IMG/VR virus record: IMGVR_UViG_3300024433_000608
Location: 1 to 51,527 of that record
DNA length: 51,527 bases
Strand: one strand, 5' to 3'
From: a virus
Position 1 is the stretch's first letter. Each line of letters opens with the position of its first letter. Of this stretch, positions 1 through 7,944 are shown piece by piece. Made by a program: the position numbers and the translations under genes. Under the pieces are notes generated by a model that was given only the letters and a program-made list of their open reading frames with translations, had not been told where the DNA came from and did no database searches.

Positions 1-1
1 G

Positions 2-1315
2 GCATTAAAACCTACACCTGTAGGATATTGGCCATTAGGAGATAACTCAGCAAGTGATCCTTTAGCACAACCAAATGTAGCAGTGGATGATGCAAGTGTT
101 TTTGAATTTGATGGAGTGGGTGATTATGTAAGTTTTTCAAGTATAACTCTTTCAGCAGAATTTACTATCTCAGCTTGGATAAAACCCACAAATTTAGGTA
201 GTAACACAAGTCATATAATTAGTACAGGCACAAGTAATTCAAATAGAATAGGAATATATACTGCTGACACACTACAAATTAAATTAGGAGGTAGTAATGT
301 TTATTTAAGTGAAAGTGGCGGAAATGATTTTGTACAAGATGTATGGCAACACGTTTTAATAGTTAGAGATAACAGTAACAATATAACAGCCTTTAGAAAT
401 GGGGCATCTTTTGGAACTTCTGCATCTAACTCAAACACAGGAACTTTAGATAGCATTTTTAGATTTAACAATACAATATATAGTAGTGGTAATTTGGATG
501 AGGTAGCAATTTGGCAAAGTGATAAATCAAGTGACGTAGCTACTATCTATAATTCAGGAGTACCAGGTGATCTTAGCTCTCTCAATCCAACTGCTTGGTA
601 CAAACTAGATCAATCAGCAAATTGGGAGGCAGATACAGTAGGTAACTGGCAAATACCAGATGCAGTGTCAGCATATCCACAGAGTTTTGATATACCTGGT
701 GCTACTAATGTATTTGTTGATGGTGGCAACAACTTCTTTACTCCTTATATAACATCTCCTAATAGATGGCCTATAGGTACTATTTCTTTTTGGCTTAATA
801 CTTCTGAAACTGGGTATAACGGTTTGTTTAAATTCTCTAATGGTTGGCAATTAAGATTTGATAACCAAGCTGCTCAAAGATTTTTTTGGATTACAGGTTC
901 TGGTGTTAATTATATAGCATGGAGTGGTGTTACTATTGCTGATTCAAAGTGGCATCATATAGCTTTAGTTATGCCAAGTGGTTCAGATAAAACTCAAGCT
1001 AAATTGTATATAAATAATCAAGAAATCAGTGTAGCTATAACTGCTGGTACTAATGATGGAACTGGCGTAAATATGGAAGGTCTTGAGTTAGGCACTGATG
1101 GTGTTTTTGCTGGTAGTGGAAATAAGTTTAGTAACTTTACATTCCACAACATTGCTTTTGATGATGCCCAAATAGAAGCTCTTTATAATAATGGTACTCC
1201 ACTAACAACACAAATAGAAACTGCTAATCTAAAAGCATGGTGGAAAATGAATGCTGATACCAGTGTTTGGAATTTAGTATTAAATCAATGGGAAATAATA
1301 GACTATGCTAACTAA
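2..1315 (+). CDS. LamG-repeat tail/fibre protein, 5' end outside window
   Basis: The frame is open from the first bases of the window, so this is the C-terminal part of a longer protein; the Met codon at 83 is internal. Two concanavalin/LamG-type beta-sandwich units can be seen. Each has a DGxxDYV-like opening strand, a TISxW strand, a WxHxALV-like strand, a YINNQE-like strand and a closing segment with YNxGxP, AWYKLD and a W-I/E-I-x-D turn. Such repeats are common in tail proteins of Bacteroidota phages and are thought to bind surface glycans. The frame ends in TAA at 1313-1315, just after the second closing segment, while the next ORF, overlapping by 11 bases, carries straight on with a LamG unit. 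The two are probably one gene split by a frameshift. Assignment to the LamG fold is strong; the exact structural role (fibre or appendage) is inferred. Confidence 0.8.
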   Translation, partial: ALKPTPVGYWPLGDNSASDPLAQPNVAVDDASVFEFDGVGDYVSFSSITLSAEFTISAWIKPTNLGSNTSHIISTGTSNSNRIGIYTADTLQIKLGGSNVYLSESGGNDFVQDVWQHVLIVRDNSNNITAFRNGASFGTSASNSNTGTLDSIFRFNNTIYSSGNLDEVAIWQSDKSSDVATIYNSGVPGDLSSLNPTAWYKLDQSANWEADTVGNWQIPDAVSAYPQSFDIPGATNVFVDGGNNFFTPYITSPNRWPIGTISFWLNTSETGYNGLFKFSNGWQLRFDNQAAQRFFWITGSGVNYIAWSGVTIADSKWHHIALVMPSGSDKTQAKLYINNQEISVAITAGTNDGTGVNMEGLELGTDGVFAGSGNKFSNFTFHNIAFDDAQIEALYNNGTPLTTQIETANLKAWWKMNADTSVWNLVLNQWEIIDYAN

Positions 1316-2966
1316 CGCTTTTTTTAAAACAAGAACTGACGGTAAAGAACTATCAAACTCAAGTATGGTAGGTCGAAGTTCAGAAACAGAATTTACAGTA
1401 TCTTTATGGGGATTTCCAAGTGGATTAAACCAAACCTATGGACAAGGTATATATACTATAAACGGTTCTTTTTATAATACTAATGATCCAGGTGGTATAT
1501 TTAGGATTTATATACTTCCAGGTGGAGGTGTGAAGGTTCAAACTGGAGCTGGTGGCGTTGGTGGTCAATTAATATTAGGTGATGCTGATTCACCTATACA
1601 AATGAATAAGTGGTTTCATTTAATGCTTGTTTTAGAAAATAATACTTTAAATATTTTTGTAAATGGACAAGATAAAACTTCACTTGCAACTGTAACAGGA
1701 ACAATATCAACTATGCCAAGTTTATTAACTGGCGCTTATAAAAACTATATGTTAGGTTATTATAATAACGTGGCATATTCGTGGCAAGGTTCAATGGTTC
1801 ATTTAGCAACTTGGGATTCAGATAAGTCAAGTGATATTTCTACTATATATAACAATGGAAAGCCAGGTGATTTAACTTCTTTATCACCTAAAAACTGGTG
1901 GAAATTAATAGATGGTTCATTAGTAGATTCAGGCAGTGAAGCTGATAATGCTGTTGCTGTTGGTACTTTACCTACTGTAGTAGCTACAAATGTTAATAGT
2001 AAATCAAACCCTGGTACTAGCTCAGGTATGACAGAGCAAAACCTTGTTAACAATAATGTGTCTACACTAAACGGAGAAAGTTCAGGTATGACTTCAGGTA
2101 ACTTAGTATTAAGTGACTTATCAAGGAATTTACCTTATGAGAATTATAGTTTACAATTTGACGGAACTGCGGATTATATAGATTGTGGTAACATAAGCGG
2201 TTTAAATGGAGGTCTTACAGAGGCTACTTGGTCGGGATGGTTTAATAGAGCAAGTTCAGGAACTTTTTATATAATGGGTACTTATGGAACAGGGCAAATA
2301 CAATTTTTTGTTTTGCAGGGTAACAATTATATAACTGCTTATGCAGGTAATTCAGCAGGAGCACAAAGAACAATGGCAAAAGCAAATGTAACTGCTTGGA
2401 CTACAAATCAATGGTATCATTTTGCATTTGTTTATGATGAGTCAGAAAGTAGTAATGCTGATAAAATGAAAATTTATATTGATGGGGTTTTACAAGTCAA
2501 TGCTGTTGCTGGTAATTCATTAACAAGTTTAAATTCATCTACTGCTAGTTTTAATATTGGTAGATTAACAGGTACAACAACAAACGAATTTAATGGTAAA
2601 ATTTCAAACGTAGCCATTTGGAATAATGGGCTATCATCAACGGAAGTACAAAATTTATATACTAATGGAATGCCACAAGATTTAACTACCTTTACACCTC
2701 AACCAATAAGCTGGTGGACTTTAGGTAAAGAAAGTTTTTGGGACGGAGCTGATTGGGTAATTAGAGACATGATAGGAACTAATGACGGTCTTTCTGATAA
2801 TATGGGAGGAAGTGAATTAAAAGGAGACGCTCCAAGAAGTCAAGCTAACGGAGTAGGGACAAACATAGCTGTACCTACAGACTTAAAAGGACAAGCAGGT
2901 TGGAGCGATAAAAACGGATATAGTATAAACATGAGTTCAACAGCAAGAACAACAGACACACCTTAA
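1305..2966 (+). CDS. LamG-repeat tail/fibre protein, C-terminal part
   Basis: This 553-residue ORF holds two further LamG-like units. The second is the clearest, with FDGTADYIDCGNISGL near residue 285, WYHFAFVYDE and MKIYIDGVLQ. The C-terminus, ending GRTTDTP-like (ARTTDTP), resembles a recurrent tail end of LamG proteins in crAss-like and marine Bacteroidota phages. It has no virion-attachment domain of its own and starts directly at a LamG strand (TEFTVSLWGF). Its ATG lies inside the end of the upstream LamG gene, in another frame. The simplest reading is that it is the downstream half of one long protein broken by a single-base indel near 1312-1316. Translation as a separate, coupled gene is the alternative. 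Role: probable receptor or glycan binding on the tail. Confidence 0.8.
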   Translation: MLTNAFFKTRTDGKELSNSSMVGRSSETEFTVSLWGFPSGLNQTYGQGIYTINGSFYNTNDPGGIFRIYILPGGGVKVQTGAGGVGGQLILGDADSPIQMNKWFHLMLVLENNTLNIFVNGQDKTSLATVTGTISTMPSLLTGAYKNYMLGYYNNVAYSWQGSMVHLATWDSDKSSDISTIYNNGKPGDLTSLSPKNWWKLIDGSLVDSGSEADNAVAVGTLPTVVATNVNSKSNPGTSSGMTEQNLVNNNVSTLNGESSGMTSGNLVLSDLSRNLPYENYSLQFDGTADYIDCGNISGLNGGLTEATWSGWFNRASSGTFYIMGTYGTGQIQFFVLQGNNYITAYAGNSAGAQRTMAKANVTAWTTNQWYHFAFVYDESESSNADKMKIYIDGVLQVNAVAGNSLTSLNSSTASFNIGRLTGTTTNEFNGKISNVAIWNNGLSSTEVQNLYTNGMPQDLTTFTPQPISWWTLGKESFWDGADWVIRDMIGTNDGLSDNMGGSELKGDAPRSQANGVGTNIAVPTDLKGQAGWSDKNGYSINMSSTARTTDTP

Positions 2967-2975
2967 TTTAAAACA

Positions 2976-3221
2976 ATGGCAACATATATAGTAATAGACA
3001 TAGACACACAAACCGCATCTGTAGACTTTAGTCAAGTTAATACATCAAGTGCTCAAACTATGAGAAGAAACTTGGCTAACACTGAGGCGATGATTAGTTA
3101 TGATGTAGAACCTTCATTTATTACAAATGGTAGATTAGTTCCAATACAAACATTAAATCACGAAGAGGCGTTAGCTCTACTTGCAACACCAGCTTGGTCA
3201 GAGCCAATACCAGAAGAATAA
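2976..3221 (+). CDS. Small conserved protein following the LamG tail gene
   Basis: An 81-residue acidic protein starting at ATG 2976 after an A-rich leader (TTTAAAACA) and 9 bases behind the LamG gene. It has no signal peptide or membrane segment. The N-terminus is a beta-rich VIDIDTQTASVDF stretch, and the C-terminus reads LNHEEALALLATPAWSEP. Proteins of this size and ending are familiar to me directly downstream of LamG tail proteins in related phages, but I know no function. By position it could be a tail-fibre chaperone or small accessory tail protein; this is inference only. Confidence 0.7.
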   Translation: MATYIVIDIDTQTASVDFSQVNTSSAQTMRRNLANTEAMISYDVEPSFITNGRLVPIQTLNHEEALALLATPAWSEPIPEE

Positions 3222-3236
3222 TTAAAAATTAAAATA

Positions 3237-3626
3237 ATGGGCGATTTAACAAAAAATTTTAGCAAATCAGAATTTGATTGCAACAGTGGGTGCGACATGC
3301 CAGAGGATGTGTTTGACAACGTAGAGGTACACGCACAAAATTTACAGACAATTAGAGACTTCTTAAATGAATCTATAAAGATAAACTCAGGGTACAGATG
3401 CCCTAGCTACAATTCAAAGGTTGGGGGAGTATCCCAATCACAGCATCTTACTGGAAACGCAAGTGACCTGGTTGCACATAATTACACTCCTAGTCAGTTA
3501 GCAGATGTTATTGAGGGTTTAATTAGGATAGGAGCTATTGAAGAAGGAGGTCTTGGAAGATACAACACATTTACCCACTATGACCGTAGAGGTACTAAGG
3601 CTAGGTGGGATAATACAACAAAATAA
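3237..3626 (+). CDS. Endolysin, peptidase M15 family (D-Ala-D-Ala carboxypeptidase-like)
   Basis: A 129-residue zinc peptidase of the M15 (VanY/DacB-like) family that should cleave peptide bonds in peptidoglycan stems or cross-bridges. The three zinc ligands are visible: His70 and Asp77 in SQHLTGNASD and His114 in FTHYD. INSGYRCPSYN is the family's conserved loop. There is no signal peptide, so export must depend on the holin encoded just downstream. It begins at ATG 3237 after a TTAAAAATTAAAATA leader and is followed by the holin and spanin genes, a complete lysis set. Its length fits a stand-alone catalytic domain without a wall-binding module. Confidence 0.9.
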   Translation: MGDLTKNFSKSEFDCNSGCDMPEDVFDNVEVHAQNLQTIRDFLNESIKINSGYRCPSYNSKVGGVSQSQHLTGNASDLVAHNYTPSQLADVIEGLIRIGAIEEGGLGRYNTFTHYDRRGTKARWDNTTK

Positions 3627-3637
3627 AAAAAAGAAAA

Positions 3638-3838
3638 ATGAGTAGTAAAACAAAAAACATAATAACTAATATTATAGGAATAATATTATTAATAGTTAAT
3701 GTAGTTATGTACTATAGAGATGATGAAACTTTAGCAAGTTTTGTTACAATTTTAGTAGTTAGTTTAGCATTATTTTTATTTAAAGGATCAGAAACAAAAG
3801 AATGGTTAAAAAAAGCTTTATCAAAAGTTTCTTCTTAA
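3638..3838 (+). CDS. Putative holin, two transmembrane segments
   Basis: A 66-residue protein with two hydrophobic helices, roughly residues 8-27 (IITNIIGIILLIVNVVMYY) and 32-50 (TLASFVTILVVSLALFLF). They are separated by a short charged turn (RDDE), and the protein ends in a Lys-rich tail. This is the layout of a class II-type holin, which forms the inner-membrane lesion that lets the endolysin out. It sits between the M15 endolysin and a spanin gene and overlaps the spanin gene by 37 bases. No sequence family is recognised; the call rests on size, topology and position. Confidence 0.7.
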   Translation: MSSKTKNIITNIIGIILLIVNVVMYYRDDETLASFVTILVVSLALFLFKGSETKEWLKKALSKVSS

Positions 3839-4230
3839 TTATACTATTAGTCAGCTGTTCTCCACAAAAAAGACTTAACAAGTTAATAAAAAAACATCCT
3901 ACCTTAGTACAGCTAGATACAATTGTAATTAGAGATACTATAGTCATAGAAGACTATTCTCATGATACTACTACTATTTTTCAGTTTCATGATAGTACTA
4001 CTGTAGTTAATAATGAAAAAGTTATATTAAAATATTTTTATGACACACTTACCAGAGAAATACACCACGAATATATATGCCTCGGGGATACGATTATACA
4101 GGAGAAAATTGTACAAGTTGAGAAAGTCATTTACAAAGAGCTTAGCTGGTGGGAAAAATATGAAACATTAATATATATTATATTAGCATTATTCGTGGGT
4201 TTAATCATTTATAAAAATTTTACAAAATGA
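3802..4230 (+). CDS. Probable one-component spanin (u-spanin), lipoprotein with C-terminal TM helix
   Basis: A 142-residue protein with a positively charged N-terminus, a hydrophobic stretch and a lipobox LVSC (Cys19), so it should be lipid-anchored in the outer membrane. A second hydrophobic helix lies at the extreme C-terminus (about residues 121-138, TLIYIILALFVGLIIY), followed by Lys-rich residues. Between them is a periplasmic segment rich in D-T-I/V and predicted beta strands, including the near-repeat IVIRDTIVIED. A lipoprotein anchor plus a C-terminal inner-membrane helix is the architecture of unimolecular spanins such as phage T1 gp11, which fuse inner and outer membranes at lysis. 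It overlaps the holin at its start and the phosphoesterase (ATGA) at its end, which suggests translational coupling. Confidence 0.75.
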   Translation: MVKKSFIKSFFLIILLVSCSPQKRLNKLIKKHPTLVQLDTIVIRDTIVIEDYSHDTTTIFQFHDSTTVVNNEKVILKYFYDTLTREIHHEYICLGDTIIQEKIVQVEKVIYKELSWWEKYETLIYIILALFVGLIIYKNFTK

Positions 4231-5303
4231 GCGGAGATTCAAATAAAAACTACAATAATAGATATAAAGAAAAAGCTCCAGGAAATCCAAAATTTCGTCT
4301 TAAGCCTGATGAAGCAGAAATTGTTTTAGAATATCGAAGAATTAGAGATGAAGCTGTAGCTGCAGGAATAAACCCTAATAGTATAAAACATGGTTGGATA
4401 AAGTCAAAAAAAGCATCTTTATTTTTTAAAAATCCTCATTATCAAAAAGAAGAGTATGATAAGTTTAAAGAAGAGCTTATTAAAGAATTAGCAGAATATA
4501 GTCCTGTTTTTTCTAAGATTAAAAGAAAGCAATCTTCTGATCCACATTTATTAATACTAGACCCTGCTGATGTACACATAGGGAAGCTTTGCACAAGTTT
4601 AGTATCAGGAAAAGAGTATAACAGCCAAATAGCAGTACAAAGGACCTTAGAAGGCGTATCAGGAATATTAAATAAAACTGCAGGTTTTAACTTTGATAGG
4701 ATAGTACTAATACTAGGAAACGATATTTTACATGTCGATGGTCCTAACAACACTACCACTCGAGGCACTCGTCAAGATGTAGACGGTATGTGGTACGATA
4801 ACTTCTTACTAGCTAAAAAGTTATATGTAGATATTATAGACTATCTAGTTAATATAGCAGATGTTTATATAATGTATAATCCTAGTAACCATGATTACAT
4901 GAGCTCTTTTTTCTTGGCCGATATTATTAAGGTATACTTTAAAAACCACAAGAATGTTAAAATAGATTCTTCTTTACAATACCGTAAATATTTTACCTAT
5001 GGAGCAAATCTTATCGGCAGTTGTCACGGAGATGGAACTAAAATGGATACTTTACCGTATTTAATGGCAGACGAGGCTAAAGATTGGTCTAGTTGTAAAT
5101 ATAGATATATGTTCACACATCATGTACATCATAAAATAGCTAAAGATTATCCAGGACTTTCTATTGAGTCTCTTCGTAGCCCTTCGGGAAGCGATGTTTG
5201 GCATCACAAGATGGGATACACTTCTAGTAACAATGCTGCCATCGAGGGATATGTGCATCATCCTAAATTTGGACAAGTCGCTAGAATAACGAATTTATTT
5301 TAA
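4227..5303 (+). CDS. Calcineurin-like metallophosphoesterase
   Basis: A 358-residue protein whose C-terminal two thirds carry the motifs of the calcineurin-like metallophosphoesterase superfamily in order: D115-x-H117 (ADVH), GND166xxH169, N221-H222 (PSNHD), H267-G-D, and a H-H-V-H-H cluster at 298-302. These would bind two metal ions and hydrolyse phosphoesters, possibly DNA. Residues 1-100 are helical and charged and may be a DNA- or partner-binding domain (a helix-turn-helix is possible but not clear). A phosphoesterase at this point, between lysis and neck genes, is typical of crAss-like phages. Its start overlaps the spanin stop (ATGA). The physiological substrate is unknown. Confidence 0.85.
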   Translation: MSGDSNKNYNNRYKEKAPGNPKFRLKPDEAEIVLEYRRIRDEAVAAGINPNSIKHGWIKSKKASLFFKNPHYQKEEYDKFKEELIKELAEYSPVFSKIKRKQSSDPHLLILDPADVHIGKLCTSLVSGKEYNSQIAVQRTLEGVSGILNKTAGFNFDRIVLILGNDILHVDGPNNTTTRGTRQDVDGMWYDNFLLAKKLYVDIIDYLVNIADVYIMYNPSNHDYMSSFFLADIIKVYFKNHKNVKIDSSLQYRKYFTYGANLIGSCHGDGTKMDTLPYLMADEAKDWSSCKYRYMFTHHVHHKIAKDYPGLSIESLRSPSGSDVWHHKMGYTSSNNAAIEGYVHHPKFGQVARITNLF

Positions 5304-5323
5304 AAAAACTAATAAAGATTAAT

Positions 5324-5331
5324 TATATTTG
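5324..5331 (+). promoter_or_regulatory. Candidate Bacteroidota -7 promoter element (TATATTTG)
   Basis: The element TATATTTG matches the Bacteroidota -7 consensus TAnnTTTG exactly and lies in the 32-base gap between the phosphoesterase and neck genes. Its 3' end is 4 bases before ATG 5336, so transcription would start at or almost at the start codon, giving a very short or leaderless mRNA. No good -33 TTTG box is seen. The same TTGCAT extension recurs upstream of 18970 and 22252. Confidence 0.45.
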
Positions 5332-5335
5332 CATT

Positions 5336-6046
5336 ATGCTACCACTTATAGATTTACAGAGCCAATTAGATGAAGCGTTAAATACTAACTCTTCAGATTC
5401 TGTATTCGATGATTTATACTATACAGACCTCATCAATGAGCAGAGAGCACTATGGTTAAGAAACGAGTACAACAAGTCTAGAACCATAGACCCTAATATA
5501 CAACAAGAAATAGGATGTTTAGAAATGGAACTAGTAGACCCACACGTATGTTGTGATTTATCTATTCCTTTAAACTGTAAGATTCTTAGAAGCAAGAAGC
5601 AAATACCTAATACTATAGAGTTCTATTTTAGAAAAGGCATTACTTCAATAGGTCCTATAGATATTACTAAGAAGAGGTTTACTATGATAGACTACAATAG
5701 AGTTCCTTATGCAGGTAATGGTAGAACTACTAGAAATGCTGTATATGCTTTTCTTTATGATAATTACGTATATGTGATTAGTAAAGATCCTTCAATGAAG
5801 ATTGTTAAATATATTAATGTAAGAGGCCTTTTCGAAGACCCTTCAAAACTAGGAGAATTTACAGATTGTTCAGGAAAAGCATGCTGGAGTCCATATACTA
5901 TATATCCTCTTAATCAGTGGATGTGGGCATATATTAAACCTCAGATTGTACAACAATTAATACAGAAACAGCAGATTCCTCAGGATAATGAGAATGATGC
6001 TAAAGACAATAAAACAGATTTAGGTGGACAAGCAAGAAAACAATAA
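5336..6046 (+). CDS. Neck/tail-module protein of crAss-like phages (unknown structure role)
   Basis: A 236-residue protein, first gene after the candidate promoter at 5324. It is a mixed alpha/beta protein without signal or membrane segments; a Cys-containing stretch (CCDLSIPLNCKILRS) and an SPYTIYPLNQWMWAYIKP segment stand out. The last 35 residues are Gln/Asn/Asp-rich and probably disordered. In crAss-like phages a protein of this size precedes the IHF-like and ring/adaptor genes and belongs to the collar or tail. I therefore infer a structural neck role from gene order, not from a recognised domain. The next gene overlaps its end. Confidence 0.6.
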   Translation: MLPLIDLQSQLDEALNTNSSDSVFDDLYYTDLINEQRALWLRNEYNKSRTIDPNIQQEIGCLEMELVDPHVCCDLSIPLNCKILRSKKQIPNTIEFYFRKGITSIGPIDITKKRFTMIDYNRVPYAGNGRTTRNAVYAFLYDNYVYVISKDPSMKIVKYINVRGLFEDPSKLGEFTDCSGKACWSPYTIYPLNQWMWAYIKPQIVQQLIQKQQIPQDNENDAKDNKTDLGGQARKQ

Positions 6047-6572
6047 CTATTTAAAAAGAGGCAGTGGCAAAACTAACGGAAACGTTATTAAAAGACACTT
6101 TTATTCTTTTTATAATAAACATGCTAAGCTTAACAAGCTTTCTAGAAAAGCATATGATGCTTTTTTAAAAGATTTACTTGTTGCTTTTAGTGAAGCTATT
6201 GTAAAAGAAAACCTACAATTAAAACTAGGATGTTTAGGATATCTTAGAGTACAGGCTAAAAAACTTAACTTCTTTAATAAAGAAGGAAAATTACAAAAAT
6301 CATTAAAAGTAAACTGGGATGCTACTTGGAAAAAGTGGGAAGCTCAGTATAAAGACTTAACAAGAGATGAAATAGTTGCATTAAAAAATAAAAAAGTTGT
6401 TTATTTTATGAATGAACATACTAATCAAGAATTTTATAAACACCATTGGGACACGACTACGTCTACAGTAAAGTACCACAGGTTCTATACTTTTACTCCG
6501 TCAAGACAATATTCTAGACTAATTAAAGAAGTAGTTACTGACCCGCAAAGAAAAACATATTATTATGGATGA
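6024..6572 (+). CDS. IHF/HU-like protein of the crAss-like neck module
   Basis: A 182-residue basic protein. Residues about 39-80 (SRKAYDAFLKDLLVAF, then LKLGCLGYLRV) have the pattern of the IHF/HU family: a helical pair followed by the beta-arm entry where a GxGxF/L-type turn is expected. IHF-like subunits are a known feature of the crAss-like structural module and in some members form part of the tail. The start is GTG at 6024, 23 bases inside the preceding gene; no in-frame ATG occurs before the conserved core, so GTG is the best choice. It ends overlapping the next gene (ATG 6565). A DNA-binding role is possible, but a structural role is as likely. Confidence 0.6.
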   Translation: MDKQENNNYLKRGSGKTNGNVIKRHFYSFYNKHAKLNKLSRKAYDAFLKDLLVAFSEAIVKENLQLKLGCLGYLRVQAKKLNFFNKEGKLQKSLKVNWDATWKKWEAQYKDLTRDEIVALKNKKVVYFMNEHTNQEFYKHHWDTTTSTVKYHRFYTFTPSRQYSRLIKEVVTDPQRKTYYYG

Positions 6573-6813
6573 ATTTACAGAAGAAACAGATGACAAAGGA
6601 GCAGTAACCTGGACTAAAAAAATAGAGTTAGAAGATGGAGGCTATATTTGTACTAAAGTAGAAAAAGTATCTAATGGCTATATTAAATGTATAGACAAGT
6701 CTATGAAAGACGGAGATAGTTGGAAATACGAAAGTACTAAATCTATTCATGAGGATAATCCTATGGAAGAAAAGTCTATCGTAGAAAAACTAGCAGCTTA
6801 TTTAAAAGGATAA
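6565..6813 (+). CDS. Small acidic hypothetical protein in neck module
   Basis: An 82-residue acidic protein (many Glu/Asp/Lys) with predicted beta strands (WTKKIELEDGGYICTKVEKV, SWKYESTKSI) and a short C-terminal helix. It overlaps the end of the IHF-like gene by 8 bases and is followed 3 bases later by the ring/adaptor gene, so it is surely part of the same transcript. No family is recognised. It could be a minor neck component or assembly factor; this rests on context only. Confidence 0.65.
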   Translation: MDEFTEETDDKGAVTWTKKIELEDGGYICTKVEKVSNGYIKCIDKSMKDGDSWKYESTKSIHEDNPMEEKSIVEKLAAYLKG

Positions 6814-6816
6814 CAA

Positions 6817-7944
6817 ATGTACTCAGGAAATACAGTATCATATCTTACTATAGTAGACAAGGTCTTTAGAGACTTTGGCTTCAAGTATGATATTAATGAC
6901 GAAGAAGTTCTAGAATGGTTAGCAGAGTTTATGGCTCATACTAACTCTGGAATTACTATGGAAGATAAAATATCATATTTAGAAGTTTGTGATGGTAGAG
7001 CAAACTTGCCTATTGACCTTCACAAAATTAAACAAACTGTTGAAGTTTCTGGAGCAGCTAGTATAGAGGATGCTGAATGCGGAAAAGGACGTATGTTACC
7101 GATGAGATGGTCTACTGATAATTTTCATATGAGATACCATAAAGATTCTAGAGATTATACTACAGAATCTGCTAACACATATACTGTTGGCCAAGGATTT
7201 ATATTTCCTTCTTTCAGTAAAGGAATGATAGCAATATCTTATGAAGCAATACCAACAGATGATTGTGGATATCCTACTATTCCTGCAGAACAACAATGGT
7301 TAGAGGCAGCTGCCCATTACATAGCATATAAGATAGCAAAGAAGCTTTGGCTTCGTGACGAAATACGAGGAGATAAGTATCAAATTATAGAGAGAGACAA
7401 AGAGTGGTATTTTGCCCAAGCAGTTAATTTCTCTAAACAATGGAACGGTGTAGATGATGCTGAGTCCTTTAAAAATCAACATGTTAGAACTATTCCTAGT
7501 ATACAAGACCACGCTTCGTTTTTTGCTAATATGCAGCTACCTGAACAGCGTTATTTTAGACCTAAAGCAGGAGCACCTCTTAATGATACTCCTAATAGTA
7601 CAGGAGTGCAGAGTTTAAGTAATAGAGCTTCAAATAATCCTAATGTGCTTCCTGTATTAGTTACAGGAGTAGCTACACTGATAACAACAACAAGTGCTTC
7701 AGTAACTAGTCAACTTACTTCTTATGGTTCAGCTGCTATTACTAATCATGGAAATTGTTGGTCTACGCTTCCGAATCCTACTACATCTAATTCTGTATCA
7801 GCTTTAGGAGCTATTAGTGCTCCAGGTTCGTACACTACTAACCTAACAGGATTAACAACAGGAACAACTTATTATGTTAGAACATTTGCTACTACAGCAA
7901 CAGGAACTAGTTACGGTAATCAAACAACATTTACAACTCTTTAA
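6817..7944 (+). CDS. Ring/adaptor (head-tail connector) protein with C-terminal FN3-like domain
   Basis: A 375-residue protein. Residues 1-250 are an alpha/beta body of the size and position of the crAss-like ring/adaptor protein just upstream of the muzzle gene (the place held by gp43 in phage crAss001; P22 gp4-like tail accessory role). This assignment comes from gene order. Residues about 276-375 form a separate Thr/Ser-rich beta-sandwich ending LTGLTTGTTYYVRTFATT, the form of FN3-like repeats common in Bacteroidota surface proteins. The stop codon overlaps the muzzle ATG (TAATG), indicating tight coupling. The FN3-like extension would be displayed at the neck, where it could bind glycans or decorate the collar. 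Confidence 0.7.
   Translation: MYSGNTVSYLTIVDKVFRDFGFKYDINDEEVLEWLAEFMAHTNSGITMEDKISYLEVCDGRANLPIDLHKIKQTVEVSGAASIEDAECGKGRMLPMRWSTDNFHMRYHKDSRDYTTESANTYTVGQGFIFPSFSKGMIAISYEAIPTDDCGYPTIPAEQQWLEAAAHYIAYKIAKKLWLRDEIRGDKYQIIERDKEWYFAQAVNFSKQWNGVDDAESFKNQHVRTIPSIQDHASFFANMQLPEQRYFRPKAGAPLNDTPNSTGVQSLSNRASNNPNVLPVLVTGVATLITTTSASVTSQLTSYGSAAITNHGNCWSTLPNPTTSNSVSALGAISAPGSYTTNLTGLTTGTTYYVRTFATTATGTSYGNQTTFTTL

Noticed and set aside
6000-6050. Frameshift between the 236-residue gene and the IHF-like gene, because of the overlap and GTG start
   Set aside because: The upstream protein ends in a disordered tail and the downstream protein is a complete separate domain; a 23-base overlap with GTG start is ordinary in tightly packed phage genes.
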